Shown here piece after piece: positions 46,646 to 56,297 of a stretch of 64,000 nucleotides of DNA (the stretch's first letter is position 1; each line of letters starts with the position of its first letter). This DNA comes from Rhizobium sp. RU33A (GTDB taxonomy: Bacteria > Pseudomonadota > Alphaproteobacteria > Rhizobiales > Rhizobiaceae): NCBI RefSeq assembly GCF_900156055.1, contig NZ_FTMQ01000001.1, forward strand, positions 248,001 to 312,000, written 5' to 3'. A program made the translations under genes and the position numbers. Under the pieces are notes generated by a model. The model was not told the origin of the DNA. It ran no database searches and was given only the letters and a program-made list of their open reading frames with translations.

Positions 46646-47632
46646 ATGCTGCGTTTTGGAATTCTGTCGACGGCCAAAATCGGTCGCGAGCTTGTCGTGC
46701 CGGCGATCCAGGATGCCGAGAATGCCGTGGTGACGGCAATCGCCAGCCGCGATCTGAGCCGGGCGCGCGAGATGGCCGATCGCTTCTCGGTGCAGCATGC
46801 CTTTGGCTCCTACGAGGAAATGCTCGCCTCCGACCTCATCGACGCCGTCTATATTCCCCTGCCGACCTCGCAGCATGTGGAATGGGCGATCAAGGCAGCA
46901 GATGCCGGCAAGCATGTGCTCTGCGAAAAGCCGATCGCGCTGAAGGCGTCGGAAATCGACGAGATCATCGCAGCCCGCGAGCGCAACAAGGTGCTGATCA
47001 CGGAAGCCTATATGGTGACTTACGCACCGGTCTGGCTGAAGGTCCGCGAATTGCTTGCCGAAGGTGCCATCGGCACGCTGAAGATGGTCCAAGGCTCGTT
47101 CACCTATTTCAATCGCGACCCTGACAACATGCGCAACATCCCGGAACTCGGCGGTGGCGCGCTCCCGGATATCGGCGTCTATCCTGCTATCACCACCCGT
47201 TTCGTCACGGGCAAGGAGCCGGTCCGCGTCCAGTCGACCATCGAGCGCGATCCGGATTTCGGCACGGATATCTATGCGAGCGTGAAGGCTGACTTTGCCG
47301 ATTTCGAACTGAACTTCTATGTCTCGACCCAGATGGCCAACCGCCAGCTGATGGTCTTCCACGGCACGGACGGTTTCATCGAGGTGAAGTCACCTTTCAA
47401 CGCCGATCGCTGGGGTGCCGAAGAAGTCGAACTCACCAATCGCAGCCACAACGTCTCGCAGATCTTCCGCTTCCCCGACAGCCGCCAATACAAGCTGGAA
47501 GCGGAAGCCTTTGCCCGTGCGGTTGCCGGCACCAAGGGCGAGGTCGTTGCGCTGGAAAGCTCCAAGGCAAACCAGAAGCTGATCGATGCGATCTATCGCG
47601 CAGCGGAAAAGGACGGTTGGGAAGCGGTGTAA
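46646..47632 (+). CDS. Gfo/Idh/MocA-family oxidoreductase
   Basis: The 328-residue protein has an N-terminal Rossmann domain with the nucleotide-binding opening [18 protein letters not shown], then [10 protein letters not shown] (the conserved lysine in CEKP). It has a C-terminal alpha/beta domain. It would oxidise or reduce a sugar or cyclitol with NAD(P). The start follows GAGGAGGA. It is monocistronic and converges within 16 bases on the GtrA gene. The substrate is unknown. Confidence 0.9.
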   Translation: MLRFGILSTAKIGRELVVPAIQDAENAVVTAIASRDLSRAREMADRFSVQHAFGSYEEMLASDLIDAVYIPLPTSQHVEWAIKAADAGKHVLCEKPIALKASEIDEIIAARERNKVLITEAYMVTYAPVWLKVRELLAEGAIGTLKMVQGSFTYFNRDPDNMRNIPELGGGALPDIGVYPAITTRFVTGKEPVRVQSTIERDPDFGTDIYASVKADFADFELNFYVSTQMANRQLMVFHGTDGFIEVKSPFNADRWGAEEVELTNRSHNVSQIFRFPDSRQYKLEAEAFARAVAGTKGEVVALESSKANQKLIDAIYRAAEKDGWEAV

Positions 47633-47647
47633 TCAACCGCTTACCCG

Positions 47648-48022
47648 TCAGCGTCGGAAGACGTAGCGCGAATAGCCGAAGAAGCTGAACAGCATCGCCG
47701 CGATGGAGGCAAAGACCAGCGCGGCATAAGGGCTGAGCAGCGGTGCGCTGATCAGGAGCAGGGCGTAGACGCCGTAATTGATCAGCGATGTGACGATGCC
47801 GATGAAGCCGTAGCGAAAGCCTTCGCTGACCATTGAGCGCTTCGATGCGCCGAAGGTGAAGTGGCGGTTCATGAGCCATGTAGTGGCCATGGCAACGGCA
47901 ATCGCCACGATCCGGCCCGCGAGAGGGCCGATTGGCGTAAAACTCAGCAGCAGCCAGAGCACACCGGCATCCACAAGGAAGCCGGTGGCGCCGACGATGG
48001 CGAAGCGCAAGAACTTGGTCAT
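47648..48022 (-). CDS. GtrA-family membrane protein
   Basis: The 124-residue protein has four predicted transmembrane helices, starting FLRFAIVGATGFLVDAGVLWLLL. It is typical of GtrA proteins, which are thought to flip polyprenyl-phosphate-linked sugars. The ATG overlaps the end of the GT2 gene by 4 bases, so the two are translationally coupled. A GT-C-like membrane protein is divergent about 1.2 kb away. Confidence 0.88.
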   Translation of the reverse strand: MTKFLRFAIVGATGFLVDAGVLWLLLSFTPIGPLAGRIVAIAVAMATTWLMNRHFTFGASKRSMVSEGFRYGFIGIVTSLINYGVYALLLISAPLLSPYAALVFASIAAMLFSFFGYSRYVFRR

Positions 48023-49053
48023 GCCGCGCGCGATGCGTCCTTTGTCGAAGCCTTCGACGACCGTTCACGCCGCGGTTTACCAACCTCCGTTGCCGGCTCC
48101 TTGGCGGAAGTCGGAGGGACAAGCGCCGGCAGCGTCAGGTAGTGGATCCTCAGCTGCTCGGCTCGCGAACGGGCAAGCGAATCGAGAATGAGCGCTGCCG
48201 TGAACGACAGGAAGGACATCATCATCAGCGCCGTGGCCCCGATCCAGGTCGGCATGCGCGAGACGAGCCCGGTGGTGAAGAATTCGTAGAGAACGGGCGC
48301 CATGGCAGCGAGGCTGACGCCCATCAGGCCGGCCGCGATGAGACCGAAAAAGGCGAAAGGCCGCGTTTCCTTCATCAGCATGGCGAACATCCAGAGGATC
48401 TTGAAGCCGTCCTTGAAGGTCGAGAGCTTCGAATGCGAGCCTTCCGGACGGCGGCCGTAATCGAGTTCGATCTCGCAGACCGGAAGCTTCAGTCGCGAGG
48501 CATGCACGGACATCTCCGTCTCGATTTCGAAGCCGACGGAAACGGCAGGGAAGCTTTTCACATAGCGGCGCGAAAAGGCGCGGTAGCCGGACAAAATGTC
48601 GGTAAAGTCGTTGCCGAACAACACGCGATAAAGCTGGTTGAAGAGGCGGTTGCCGAAGGCATGGCCGTTGCGACCGGCATCGTCATGCACCCCGCGACGG
48701 GTGCCGACCACCATGTCGGCGCGTTCGGTTATCAGCGTGCGGATCAGTTCCTCCGCATCGGCAGGGCCATAAGTCCCGTCGCCATCGGCCATGATGTAGA
48801 TATCGGCATCGATGTCGCAAAACATGCGGCGCACGACGTGGCCCTTGCCCTGTCGGCGTTCGCGCACGACGGTGGCGCCCGCAAGCATCGCCTTCAGAGC
48901 TGTGCCGTCGGTCGAGTTGTTATCATAGACATAGATCTTCGCCTCGGGCAGGGCCGCGCGGAAATCGCTCACCACCTGGCCGATCGTTGCCGCCTCGTTG
49001 TAGCAGGGCAGGAGAACGGCGATGTCGAGGGAAGAGGCGGCCGGGTGGCTCAT
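48019..49053 (-). CDS. GT2 glycosyltransferase, GtrB/DPM1-like with two membrane helices
   Basis: The 344-residue protein has the GT-A catalytic domain at about 10-240: VLLPCYNEAATIGQVV, NSTDGT, ADGDGTYGPADAEEL (DxD-like) and SGYRAFSRRYVKSFP. Two C-terminal hydrophobic segments follow (about 255-280 and 290-315). It would transfer a sugar to polyprenyl phosphate. The start at 49053 is the first ATG before the PCYNE motif; the longer frame (to 49797) runs antisense through another gene and is rejected. Confidence 0.9.
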   Translation of the reverse strand: MSHPAASSLDIAVLLPCYNEAATIGQVVSDFRAALPEAKIYVYDNNSTDGTALKAMLAGATVVRERRQGKGHVVRRMFCDIDADIYIMADGDGTYGPADAEELIRTLITERADMVVGTRRGVHDDAGRNGHAFGNRLFNQLYRVLFGNDFTDILSGYRAFSRRYVKSFPAVSVGFEIETEMSVHASRLKLPVCEIELDYGRRPEGSHSKLSTFKDGFKILWMFAMLMKETRPFAFFGLIAAGLMGVSLAAMAPVLYEFFTTGLVSRMPTWIGATALMMMSFLSFTAALILDSLARSRAEQLRIHYLTLPALVPPTSAKEPATEVGKPRRERSSKASTKDASRAA

Positions 49054-49224
49054 CGGGACCTGCTCAAAGCGCTGGGGTTCGGGCAGCCTTCGGCCACCAT
49101 TGGTTTTACTATTTCTTGAGAAGGTTAAGGCTAGGTTTCGGAGAAGAGCAGTCTTTGAAATACGGTCTGCCGGTCGTTTCTTTGCAAGGAAACGACGGAG
49201 GTGGACTTGGAGGTTTGACGAAGC

Positions 49225-51057
49225 ATGGCCGACATCACACTGCCTGGCGCGTCGAGAGCCCGGGCGCCGCGCCCGCTCCTTCTCTGGACGCTGGTTTACG
49301 GCATCGTGACCATGGCGGTGCTGGCTGCGCTTAACCTGCCGGCCGCAAGCGACTATGTCGGAGCCGACAACGACGATGTCCTGCGTCTCGTGCAGGTGCG
49401 TGATCTGCTTGCCGGGCAGTCTTGGTTCGACCTGACGCAGTATCGTCTGGGGCTTGATGGCGGCACGCTGATGCATTGGTCCCGCCTGATCGATCTGCCG
49501 ATCGCGCTGCTGATCCGCCTGTTCGCCCAACTGGTGCCGATGCAACAGGCCGAGGCGCTGGCGCTGATCGTCTGGCCTTTCCTGCTCATTCTGCCGCTGA
49601 TGGCGGCGGTCGCCGTTGCCGCCCGCCGCATGGGCGATGATGTGACCATGCATCTGGCACTGATGCTGACGACGGTCTTCCTGGTCACCGGAAACCGCTT
49701 CCTGCCGGGCTCGATCGACCATCACAATGTCCAGCTGGTTCTGGTCGCGACCATGGCTGCGGGGCTGGTCGATCCGGCGCGTGGGCTCGTTGGCCATGCG
49801 CTTGCTGGCCTGGCTGCTGCACTCGCGATCGCCATCGGCGCCGAGACCACGCCCTTGGTGGCGACCGTCTGTGCCACCGTCGGCATCCTATGGGCGCTCG
49901 AGGGTGAGGTTTATGCGAGGGCCGCGCGCGCCTTCTCCCTGACGCTTCTCGTCAGCCTGTCTGCCATGTTCTTCGCCACCGTGCCATCGGTCCAGTATGC
50001 GGTGGTGACCTGCGACAGCCTTTCGGTCGGCTTCTATGCCGTGATCGGCATCGGAGCGGCGTCCCTCTTCGTTGCCACACAGCTTCCGGGCATGGGCGAC
50101 CGTCGATTGCGGATTGCGGCGATCGGCGTGACCGGCGCTCTGGTGCTGGCCGGCACCCTGGCCATCGCGCCGCGATGCCTGCAGAACCCGCTGAACGAAC
50201 TCGATCCACTGCTGCACACGCTCTGGCTTTCCGGCGTCATCGAGGCCCAGTCCTTCCTCGATCAGCTCGCCAAGGACCCTGCCGCCTTCGGGGGCTTCTA
50301 CGCCGTCGGTTTCTTCGCAATCGGCGTCTGCCTGTTTCGCCTCGTCAATGGTGACCGGGTACGCCCTCACGCGATCATGCTCGGTCTGATCGCGGTGTGT
50401 TTTGTCATCGCGCTGATCCAGGTGCGCGGGGCGATTTTCGCCAATTTGCTCGCCATCCCGCCCCTGGCGCTTTTAATCGGCGAACTGAGGCGCAAGGCGC
50501 GCGAGGAGCCGCAGCAGCTTGGCACGGGCCTGCTTTTTGCGCTCGCCGCCTTCCTGTCCGTGCCGAGCGCCTGGGCGCTGTTCGGCGTGCTCTTCGTCGA
50601 GGGAACGGCGGGTGTGACCAACCGGATGAAGGGGCTTGCCCAGACACCGGCCGCCATGGCCGGGACCAAGCCGGCCTGTGACGCGCCGGCAGGATTTGCG
50701 GCCCTGAACGGCCTGCCGGACGGCGTGGTGGTCGCGGCTGTGGATATGGGCCCGGAAATCCTGCGTTTCACCCGCCACCGCGTCCTGTCCGGTCCCTATC
50801 ACCGAAATCAGGGTGGCATGCTGACGGAACTGCATGTGGGGCTGGCCGAGCCGGAGGAGGCCGCCGCCTTCCTGCGCGGCGCCGGGGCGACGATCCTCGT
50901 CTTCTGCCCCGACCTCACGCCTACACAAAACATTGCGTCGACGAAAGTCGACGGGCTCTATGCCGGCATGATGAAGGGGGAGGTGCCCGACTATCTCAGG
51001 CCCGTGCCCATCGAAGGCGCCTCCGGGATGCAGATTTACAGGGTGGACCTGCCGTGA
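49225..51057 (+). CDS. GT-C-like multispanning membrane protein
   Basis: The 610-residue protein has about ten transmembrane helices and an acidic first periplasmic loop (ADNDDVLRLVQVRDLLAGQSWFDL). That loop fits the catalytic D/E of GT-C glycosyltransferases such as ArnT and oligosaccharyltransferases. A soluble C-terminal domain follows (about 470-610). The family is not named with confidence. It is divergent from the GT2-GtrA pair and would be the transferase of a three-part glycosylation module. The acceptor is unknown. Confidence 0.72.
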   Translation: MADITLPGASRARAPRPLLLWTLVYGIVTMAVLAALNLPAASDYVGADNDDVLRLVQVRDLLAGQSWFDLTQYRLGLDGGTLMHWSRLIDLPIALLIRLFAQLVPMQQAEALALIVWPFLLILPLMAAVAVAARRMGDDVTMHLALMLTTVFLVTGNRFLPGSIDHHNVQLVLVATMAAGLVDPARGLVGHALAGLAAALAIAIGAETTPLVATVCATVGILWALEGEVYARAARAFSLTLLVSLSAMFFATVPSVQYAVVTCDSLSVGFYAVIGIGAASLFVATQLPGMGDRRLRIAAIGVTGALVLAGTLAIAPRCLQNPLNELDPLLHTLWLSGVIEAQSFLDQLAKDPAAFGGFYAVGFFAIGVCLFRLVNGDRVRPHAIMLGLIAVCFVIALIQVRGAIFANLLAIPPLALLIGELRRKAREEPQQLGTGLLFALAAFLSVPSAWALFGVLFVEGTAGVTNRMKGLAQTPAAMAGTKPACDAPAGFAALNGLPDGVVVAAVDMGPEILRFTRHRVLSGPYHRNQGGMLTELHVGLAEPEEAAAFLRGAGATILVFCPDLTPTQNIASTKVDGLYAGMMKGEVPDYLRPVPIEGASGMQIYRVDLP

Positions 51058-51123
51058 GCGGAAAGCGTTTGATGACGGGTGCTTTTGGCTGATCTTGGCC
51101 CCGTTTTCCGCTAGGGAAGGGGC

Positions 51124-52734
51124 ATGAGCAATTTCTTCGACAACGATTCGCCGACGAACCTCACCGAATTTTCCGTTTCGGAGCTTTCGGGCTCGATCAA
51201 GCGCACCATCGAAACATCCTTCGACCATGTGCGGGTACGCGGCGAAATCTCCGGTTATCGCGGACCGCATTCCTCGGGCCATGCCTATTTCAGCCTGAAG
51301 GACGACAAGGCGCGCATTGATGCGGTGATTTGGAAAGGCTCCTTTTCCAAGCTGAAATATCGCCCTGAAGAGGGGATGGAGGTGATCGCCACCGGCAAGG
51401 TAACGACCTTTCCGGGTTCGTCGAAATACCAGATCGTCATCGAGCAGATGGAGCCGGCCGGTGCAGGCGCCCTGATGGCCCTGATCGAGGAGCGTAAGCG
51501 CCGCTTTACGGCCGAGGGCCTGTTCGACCCCGCTCGCAAGCAGCTCCTGCCCTTTCTACCGAAGGTGATAGGCGTCGTGACTTCGCCGACCGGTGCTGTC
51601 ATACGCGATATCCTGCACCGCATCTCCGACCGCTTCCCCGTGCATGTGCTGGTCTGGCCGGTCAAGGTGCAGGGCGAAGGCTCCGGCGACGAGGTGGCAA
51701 ACGCGATCCAGGGTTTCAACGCGTTGGAGCATGGCGGTCCGATGCCGCGACCGGACGTGCTGATCGTGGCGCGCGGCGGCGGCAGCCTCGAGGACCTCTG
51801 GAGTTTCAACGACGAGGCCGTGGTCCGCGCGGCGGCTGCGAGCAGCATTCCACTGATCTCGGCCGTCGGCCACGAGACCGACTGGACGCTGATCGACTAT
51901 GCGGCAGACGTCCGCGCACCGACCCCAACGGGCGCGGCGGAAATGGCCGTGCCCGTGAAGGCGGATCTTGAGGCGCAGGTGGCCACGCTGTCTGCCCGGC
52001 TCTCCGGTGCGATGAACCGCCAGATGGACAATCGCCGCCAGAACCTGCGCAGCCTGGTGCGGGCACTGCCTTCGCTGGACCAGTTGCTGGCCTTGCCGCG
52101 TCGTCGCTTTGACGAGGCGGCTGCAGGTCTCGGGCGAAGCCTCGAACTAAACACAATGAACAAGCGCCGCAGCTTCGAGCGCGCGGCGGCGAAACTGTCG
52201 CCCGACATGCTGGCGCGCCGACTGGTGGAGCGTAAGCAGAAACTCACGGAAAATGCCGTGCGCGCCGAACGGGTCATCGAGCGGCTGATCGAGCGCAACA
52301 AGGCCCGCCTTGGACGCTTCGATGCAACGTTGACGGCAGTCCCGGCGCGGCTGAAGGCGATGACGGAGCGCTCGAAGGACAGGCTGGAAAGTCTCGGTCG
52401 CCGTGCCGACAGCGCCGTGATGAACGACCTGCGCCGTGCCCGACAGTCACTGGTGTCGCAGGACCGCGTGCTGCAGTCACTCTCCTACAAGAACGTACTG
52501 GCGCGCGGTTATGCCGTGATCCGCGACGAGAATGATCGCCCGGTTTCGCGCGCCGACAGACTGTCGCATGGCCAGGCGATCGCGATCGAATTCGCCGATG
52601 GCCGCGTAGGTGCCGTCGCCGGCGAAGGTGTATCCCCGCCGGAGCCGTCGGCTCCGCAGCCTGCCCGCGCAGCCGCTGTGTCCAGGCCGGCGCGCAAGAG
52701 CGAGCCTCCGGCCGGGCAGGGGAGCCTGTTCTGA
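51124..52734 (+). CDS. xseA: Exodeoxyribonuclease VII large subunit
   Basis: The 536-residue protein has an N-terminal OB-fold ([33 protein letters not shown]) and the central catalytic region ([32 protein letters not shown]; the D and H are conserved). A long helical C-terminal part comes last. With XseB it degrades single-stranded DNA into oligonucleotides. It is the first gene of an operon with a quinone-reductase-like gene that overlaps its last base. Confidence 0.96.
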   Translation: MSNFFDNDSPTNLTEFSVSELSGSIKRTIETSFDHVRVRGEISGYRGPHSSGHAYFSLKDDKARIDAVIWKGSFSKLKYRPEEGMEVIATGKVTTFPGSSKYQIVIEQMEPAGAGALMALIEERKRRFTAEGLFDPARKQLLPFLPKVIGVVTSPTGAVIRDILHRISDRFPVHVLVWPVKVQGEGSGDEVANAIQGFNALEHGGPMPRPDVLIVARGGGSLEDLWSFNDEAVVRAAAASSIPLISAVGHETDWTLIDYAADVRAPTPTGAAEMAVPVKADLEAQVATLSARLSGAMNRQMDNRRQNLRSLVRALPSLDQLLALPRRRFDEAAAGLGRSLELNTMNKRRSFERAAAKLSPDMLARRLVERKQKLTENAVRAERVIERLIERNKARLGRFDATLTAVPARLKAMTERSKDRLESLGRRADSAVMNDLRRARQSLVSQDRVLQSLSYKNVLARGYAVIRDENDRPVSRADRLSHGQAIAIEFADGRVGAVAGEGVSPPEPSAPQPARAAAVSRPARKSEPPAGQGSLF

Positions 52735-53333
52735 TGTCACGCCGCTTTCTGGTCGTGCTCGCTCATCCGCTGCCGCAAAGCTTTGCCGCATCTGCAGCGA
52801 GAACGGTGGTCGAAACGCTGGAAGGACAGGGGCATGCAGTCGATCTGCTCGACCTCTACGCTGAGGATTTCGACCCGCGCCTCTCGGCTGCCGAGCGTGC
52901 CGGCTACATGGAGCCGGGCTATCAACCGTCGGAAGACGTCTCAGGCATTGTCGAGCGACTGAAGGCAGCCGATGGTCTCGTGCTCGTCTTTCCGCAATGG
53001 TGGTTCAATCTGCCGGCCATCATGAAGGGCTTCATCGACCGCATCTTCGTGCCGGGCGTTGCCTTCGAGCATGACAAGGCCGGCGGACGCATTGTGCCGC
53101 TGATGACCCATATCCGCAGCTTCTGGGTCGTGACCTCGACCGGTTCTCCGTGGTGGGTCGTGCATCTCTACATGGGCAACCCGGTCAGGCGGATCATGAA
53201 GCGTGGCGTGGCCGCCTTCTGCGCCAAGTCCGTCGATTTCCGCATGCTGGCGTTGCACGACATGGACCGCGCGACGGATGAAAAGCGCAAGCGCTTCCTG
53301 GTGAAACTCAGGGCCGCTTTCGCGAGCATTTGA
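52734..53333 (+). CDS. NAD(P)H dehydrogenase (quinone)-like flavoprotein
   Basis: The 199-residue protein has the flavodoxin-like fold of NQO/KefF-type proteins. The opening RRFLVVLAHPLPQSFAASAARTVVETLEGQGHAVDLLDLY and the FMN/FAD-binding FPQWWFNLPAIMKGFIDRIF are visible. It reduces quinones to hydroquinones with two electrons. The start overlaps the xseA stop (TGATG), so coupling is likely. No role with xseA is evident. Confidence 0.9.
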   Translation: MSRRFLVVLAHPLPQSFAASAARTVVETLEGQGHAVDLLDLYAEDFDPRLSAAERAGYMEPGYQPSEDVSGIVERLKAADGLVLVFPQWWFNLPAIMKGFIDRIFVPGVAFEHDKAGGRIVPLMTHIRSFWVVTSTGSPWWVVHLYMGNPVRRIMKRGVAAFCAKSVDFRMLALHDMDRATDEKRKRFLVKLRAAFASI

Positions 53334-53410
53334 TCCAGAAAACGGGATACGGTTGCATTCGCGCAAATTACACTTTTGATTGAGATTTGAGATGGAATGG
53401 AAACCGATGG

Positions 53411-53439
53411 TTGACATTCATTAGAAACGCGTCTATCTA
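53411..53439 (+). promoter_or_regulatory. Sigma70-like promoter of the cold-shock gene
   Basis: TTGACA (53411-53416), exactly 17 bases and TATCTA (53434-53439) predict transcription from about 53446. The 5' leader would be around 130 bases, like the regulatory leaders of cspA-type genes. Confidence 0.65.
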
Positions 53440-53574
53440 ATGGTCATCGATATTTGCTTGCTGAGCTTTGGTTACCGCGCATCATTTGCGCCCTGTCGAA
53501 CCTTCCTTTCAAAAATCGTTACCTCCACAGCGCATCCGCGCTGGGGCACTCTCTACGCTATGAAAGGGTTCATC

Positions 53575-53784
53575 ATGACCACTGGCACAGTAAAATGGTT
53601 TAATTCCACCAAGGGCTTCGGCTTCATTCAGCCTGACAACGGCGGCCCTGACGCATTCGTTCACATCTCGGCAGTTGAACGCTCCGGCATGCGCGAAATC
53701 GTTGAAGGCCAGAAGCTGGCTTACGACATGGAGCGCGACAACAAGTCGGGCAAGATGTCGGCCTGCAACCTGCAGGCAGCCTGA
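53575..53784 (+). CDS. cspA: Cold-shock protein (CspA-like)
   Basis: The 69-residue single cold-shock domain has RNP-1-like KGFGFIQPD and RNP-2-like DAFVHISAV. It binds single-stranded nucleic acids and melts RNA structure. The start at 53575 has AAAGGG seven bases upstream; the ATG fifteen bases earlier lacks one. A strong promoter about 160 bases upstream gives a long leader. A terminator follows at 53853, with small charged-protein genes beyond. Confidence 0.95.
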   Translation: MTTGTVKWFNSTKGFGFIQPDNGGPDAFVHISAVERSGMREIVEGQKLAYDMERDNKSGKMSACNLQAA

Positions 53785-53852
53785 TAGATCCGGGATCCGC
53801 TTTCCTTTGACCACGGATGTACTGGCACTGTCGAAGGCACGATCCCACGGAA

Positions 53853-53880
53853 GGTCAGGCGGTTTGCCTGGCCTTTTTTT
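53853..53880 (+). terminator. Intrinsic terminator of the cold-shock gene
   Basis: GGTCAGGC (53853-53860) pairs with GCCTGGCC (53866-53873), closed by a GGTTT loop and followed by seven T residues to 53880. It is 69 bases after the cspA stop. Confidence 0.85.
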
Positions 53881-53918
53881 ATTGCCCGACATGGGCAAGC
53901 CTCCTGAAAGGAGATGAC

Positions 53919-54140
53919 ATGACCGAGCAACTCACCAAGTCGCGCCAGACAGCCGAACTCGCCTTTGCGAAGACGCAGTCTCAGTTTCTGGCCCGCGGTC
54001 GCGCGATCGACGAGCAGGATGCAATCACCTCAGCCCGCGACGAGAAGACGCTGCGTCTGCGCGAAGCCCGTCTGACACGCGAACGCGAAGCGCGCGAAAG
54101 CGCAACGGCGGCCCTCGTCGCCAAACGCGCCCGTACCTAA
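53919..54140 (+). CDS. 73-residue charged helical protein, unknown
   Basis: The protein opens MTEQLTKSRQTAELAFAKTQ and is rich in Arg, Glu and Ala; most of it is predicted helix, possibly coiled coil. It lies directly after the cspA terminator, with GAAAGGAGAT upstream. Such proteins occur next to cold-shock genes in Rhizobiales. Its function is unknown. It is followed by another charged gene. Confidence 0.75.
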   Translation: MTEQLTKSRQTAELAFAKTQSQFLARGRAIDEQDAITSARDEKTLRLREARLTREREARESATAALVAKRART

Positions 54141-54167
54141 TCCCAGTTCCAAGAGATCGGAGCCCCA

Positions 54168-54548
54168 ATGAAATTTACGAGAGACCATGGCCTCGCCGAG
54201 CGCCGCACCACCGCAACCGACGCCAAGGCAGCACTGCTTCAGGCTTACAAGGCCGCTCATGCCGCTGCCGATCCAGAGCGCGAAGCACGTATGGCGGAGC
54301 GCGCTGCCCGTGCCGAAGAGCGCGTCAAGCGCCATGCCGAACGCGACCGCCTGAAGGCCGAGGAAAAGGTCCGGGCCGAGCAGGAAGCACGCGAACGCGA
54401 AGAAGCAGCGATCGCTGCGGCAAATGCCGAAAAGGACGCCCGCGAACACGCGGAAGCATCGCGCATCAGTCGCGTTGTCGAAGACGAAGCCGCCCGCAAG
54501 GCCGAGCGCGACCGTCGCTACGCCGCCCGCAAGGCCCGCCAGGGCTGA
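54168..54548 (+). CDS. DUF6481-like charged helical protein
   Basis: The 126-residue protein has long alternating Glu/Arg/Ala stretches (EARMAERAARAEERVKRHAERDRLKAEEKVRAEQEAREREE) and is almost certainly a long helix or coiled coil. It resembles DUF6481 proteins of Rhizobiales, a label I am not certain of. It is cotranscribed with the 73-residue gene 27 bases upstream. An RNA-binding or structural role cannot be distinguished. Confidence 0.72.
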   Translation: MKFTRDHGLAERRTTATDAKAALLQAYKAAHAAADPEREARMAERAARAEERVKRHAERDRLKAEEKVRAEQEAREREEAAIAAANAEKDAREHAEASRISRVVEDEAARKAERDRRYAARKARQG

Positions 54549-54621
54549 TTGCCGTCACAATCCGTCGTCGGGCTGCGTTGTGGTGGCCCGGATCGGTCGG
54601 ACGTGAACACTCCGTCACCGC

Positions 54622-54643
54622 GATCGGTTGCGCACAACCGATC
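54622..54643. repeat. 9-bp inverted repeat (GATCGGTTG-CGCA-CAACCGATC)
   Basis: A perfect 9-bp inverted repeat (54622-54630 and 54635-54643) with loop CGCA lies between the DUF6481-like gene (ending 54548) and the small secreted gene (start 54746). No T tract follows, so it is more probably an operator or a Rho-dependent structure than an intrinsic terminator. Confidence 0.6.
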
Positions 54644-54745
54644 AAGCTGATGTGATTATACTGGAAAACCATTCTCTCGATCGCCACATGCGCAGACGAA
54701 GCCGGATGTGCTCCCAAGCATCTGGCGAAAAGGAGAATGATCACC

Positions 54746-55096
54746 ATGAAGAAACTTATCGTCGCCGCAGCCCTTGCTGCGGCAACCTTCGCCGCCCTTC
54801 CAGCAGGTGCCGCGACCTATGTCGAGGCCAGCGGCTGGACGCCCCGCGAAATCCTCTTCGGCAAGCAGTATAATGGCAATGTCACCGCCATCCGCGTCGA
54901 TCGCGGCGGTTTCGACCGTCATTCCTATCCGATACAGGTCACCTACCCCACCGGCAACAGCATGCGGCTTGCCCAGGCGGCCGTAACGGAAGACCCGAGC
55001 CTGTCTGCCGCGCTCGAGGTCCGTGGCATTGCCGCGCACAACGTCTTGTGGGTCCAGACTGCCCTCAATGGCGGCAAGATCGTCTACTATCGATGA
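54746..55096 (+). CDS. Small secreted protein, unknown function
   Basis: The 116-residue protein has a signal peptide (MKKLIVAAALAAATFAALPAGAA) and a mature part of about 95 residues. The family is not recognised; strands VTAIRVDRGGFDRHSYPIQVTYPTG and VLWVQTALNGGKIVYYR suggest a small beta fold. The ATG at 54746 is used because AAGGAG is ten bases upstream; the ATG three codons earlier is too close. A TATACT hexamer about 90 bases upstream could be its -10. Confidence 0.78.
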   Translation: MKKLIVAAALAAATFAALPAGAATYVEASGWTPREILFGKQYNGNVTAIRVDRGGFDRHSYPIQVTYPTGNSMRLAQAAVTEDPSLSAALEVRGIAAHNVLWVQTALNGGKIVYYR

Positions 55097-55168
55097 GTGG
55101 CATTAGACTGCGCGCATCACAAATGTCTGATATGAGTCCCTCCCAGATCGAGAGCCTGGGAGGGAGTG

Positions 55169-56287
55169 ATGCGCCTTGCAGTCTACAACGTCGAGAACCT
55201 GTTCGATCGCGCCAAGGCGATGAACCTGGAGACCTGGGAGGAGGGGCGCCCTGTTCTCGAGAAATTCGCGGCATTGAACGCCTTGCTCGGCAAGGTCAAC
55301 TACATGCCGGCTGACCGCGGGAAGATGGCGGATCTGATTGTCGAGCTCGGAATGGAAAAGAGCGACACCGGACCCTTCGTCATCCTGCGCCGCAATCGTG
55401 GCGGCCTGCTAAAGCGGCCGAAGACGGGCGGTATCGAGATCACCGCATCTGGTCGTGCCGATTGGGTCGGCTCTCTTGAACTGCGCGATGAACCCATCAA
55501 CGAGCATGCGATGCGCAACACGGCACGCGTGATCCGCGACCTGAAGGCGGACGTGCTGGGCGTGGTCGAGGCGGAAAGCCGGCCCGTGCTCAAGGCCTTC
55601 AGCGACGAGATCCTCGCCTCGGTCGGGGGCATGCCGTTTCGCCATGTGATGCTGATCGATGGCAATGACGAGCGCGGCATCGATGTCGGCCTGATGTCCG
55701 GTCCGCTATTCCCGATCGGCCGGATGCGCAGCCATGTGGACGACCGGCTGCCCGATGGCAGCGACCGCATCACCTTCTCCCGCGACTGCCCGGAATTCGA
55801 GGTGACGACCGCAAGCGGCAACAGGCTGCTGGTGATGGTCAACCACTTCAAGAGCAAGGGTTTCGGCGGCAAAGCCGAGTCCGACCGCCGCCGCAAGGCC
55901 CAGGCCTCGCGTGTCGCCGAGATCGTCAAGGAGCGCCTCGCCGAAGGTTGGGATCATGCCGCCGTGATCGGTGACCTCAATGATACGCCCGACAGCGATC
56001 CCTTGAGCCCTCTTGTGCAGCATGGCGGTATGATCGATGCCTTCAATCATCCCGCGTTCGATAACGGAGGATTTGAAGGCACCTACGGCCTATCGAACCC
56101 GGGCAACAAGATCGATTACATGCTGCTGTCGCCGAAGCTTTTCGCAAAGGTGGAAAAGGGCGGGGTGATCCGCACCGGCATGTGGCCGGGGTCGAGGCCG
56201 AAGCGCTGGGACACCTATGAGGAGCTGAAGAGGCCGCAGGATGCGGCCTCCGATCATGCGGCACTCTTTGTCGATCTCGACCTCTGA
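55169..56287 (+). CDS. Endonuclease/exonuclease/phosphatase-family protein
   Basis: The 372-residue protein has the EEP signatures: N-terminal AVYNVENLFDRA, Glu in GVVEAESRPVL, NHFKSK, IGDLNDTPDSDPLS and SDHAALFVDL. It is likely a DNase or phosphodiesterase. There is no signal peptide. Two starts are possible (GTG 55166, ATG 55169), both behind a strong GGGAGGGAG; the ATG is preferred. It is monocistronic and converges within 10 bases on the aminopeptidase gene. Confidence 0.87.
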   Translation: MRLAVYNVENLFDRAKAMNLETWEEGRPVLEKFAALNALLGKVNYMPADRGKMADLIVELGMEKSDTGPFVILRRNRGGLLKRPKTGGIEITASGRADWVGSLELRDEPINEHAMRNTARVIRDLKADVLGVVEAESRPVLKAFSDEILASVGGMPFRHVMLIDGNDERGIDVGLMSGPLFPIGRMRSHVDDRLPDGSDRITFSRDCPEFEVTTASGNRLLVMVNHFKSKGFGGKAESDRRRKAQASRVAEIVKERLAEGWDHAAVIGDLNDTPDSDPLSPLVQHGGMIDAFNHPAFDNGGFEGTYGLSNPGNKIDYMLLSPKLFAKVEKGGVIRTGMWPGSRPKRWDTYEELKRPQDAASDHAALFVDLDL

Positions 56288-56297
56288 GGCAGAGGTC

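Noticed and set aside
48142..49119. 325-residue plus-strand frame opposite the GT2 gene
   Set aside because: It is antisense to a glycosyltransferase with clear motifs.
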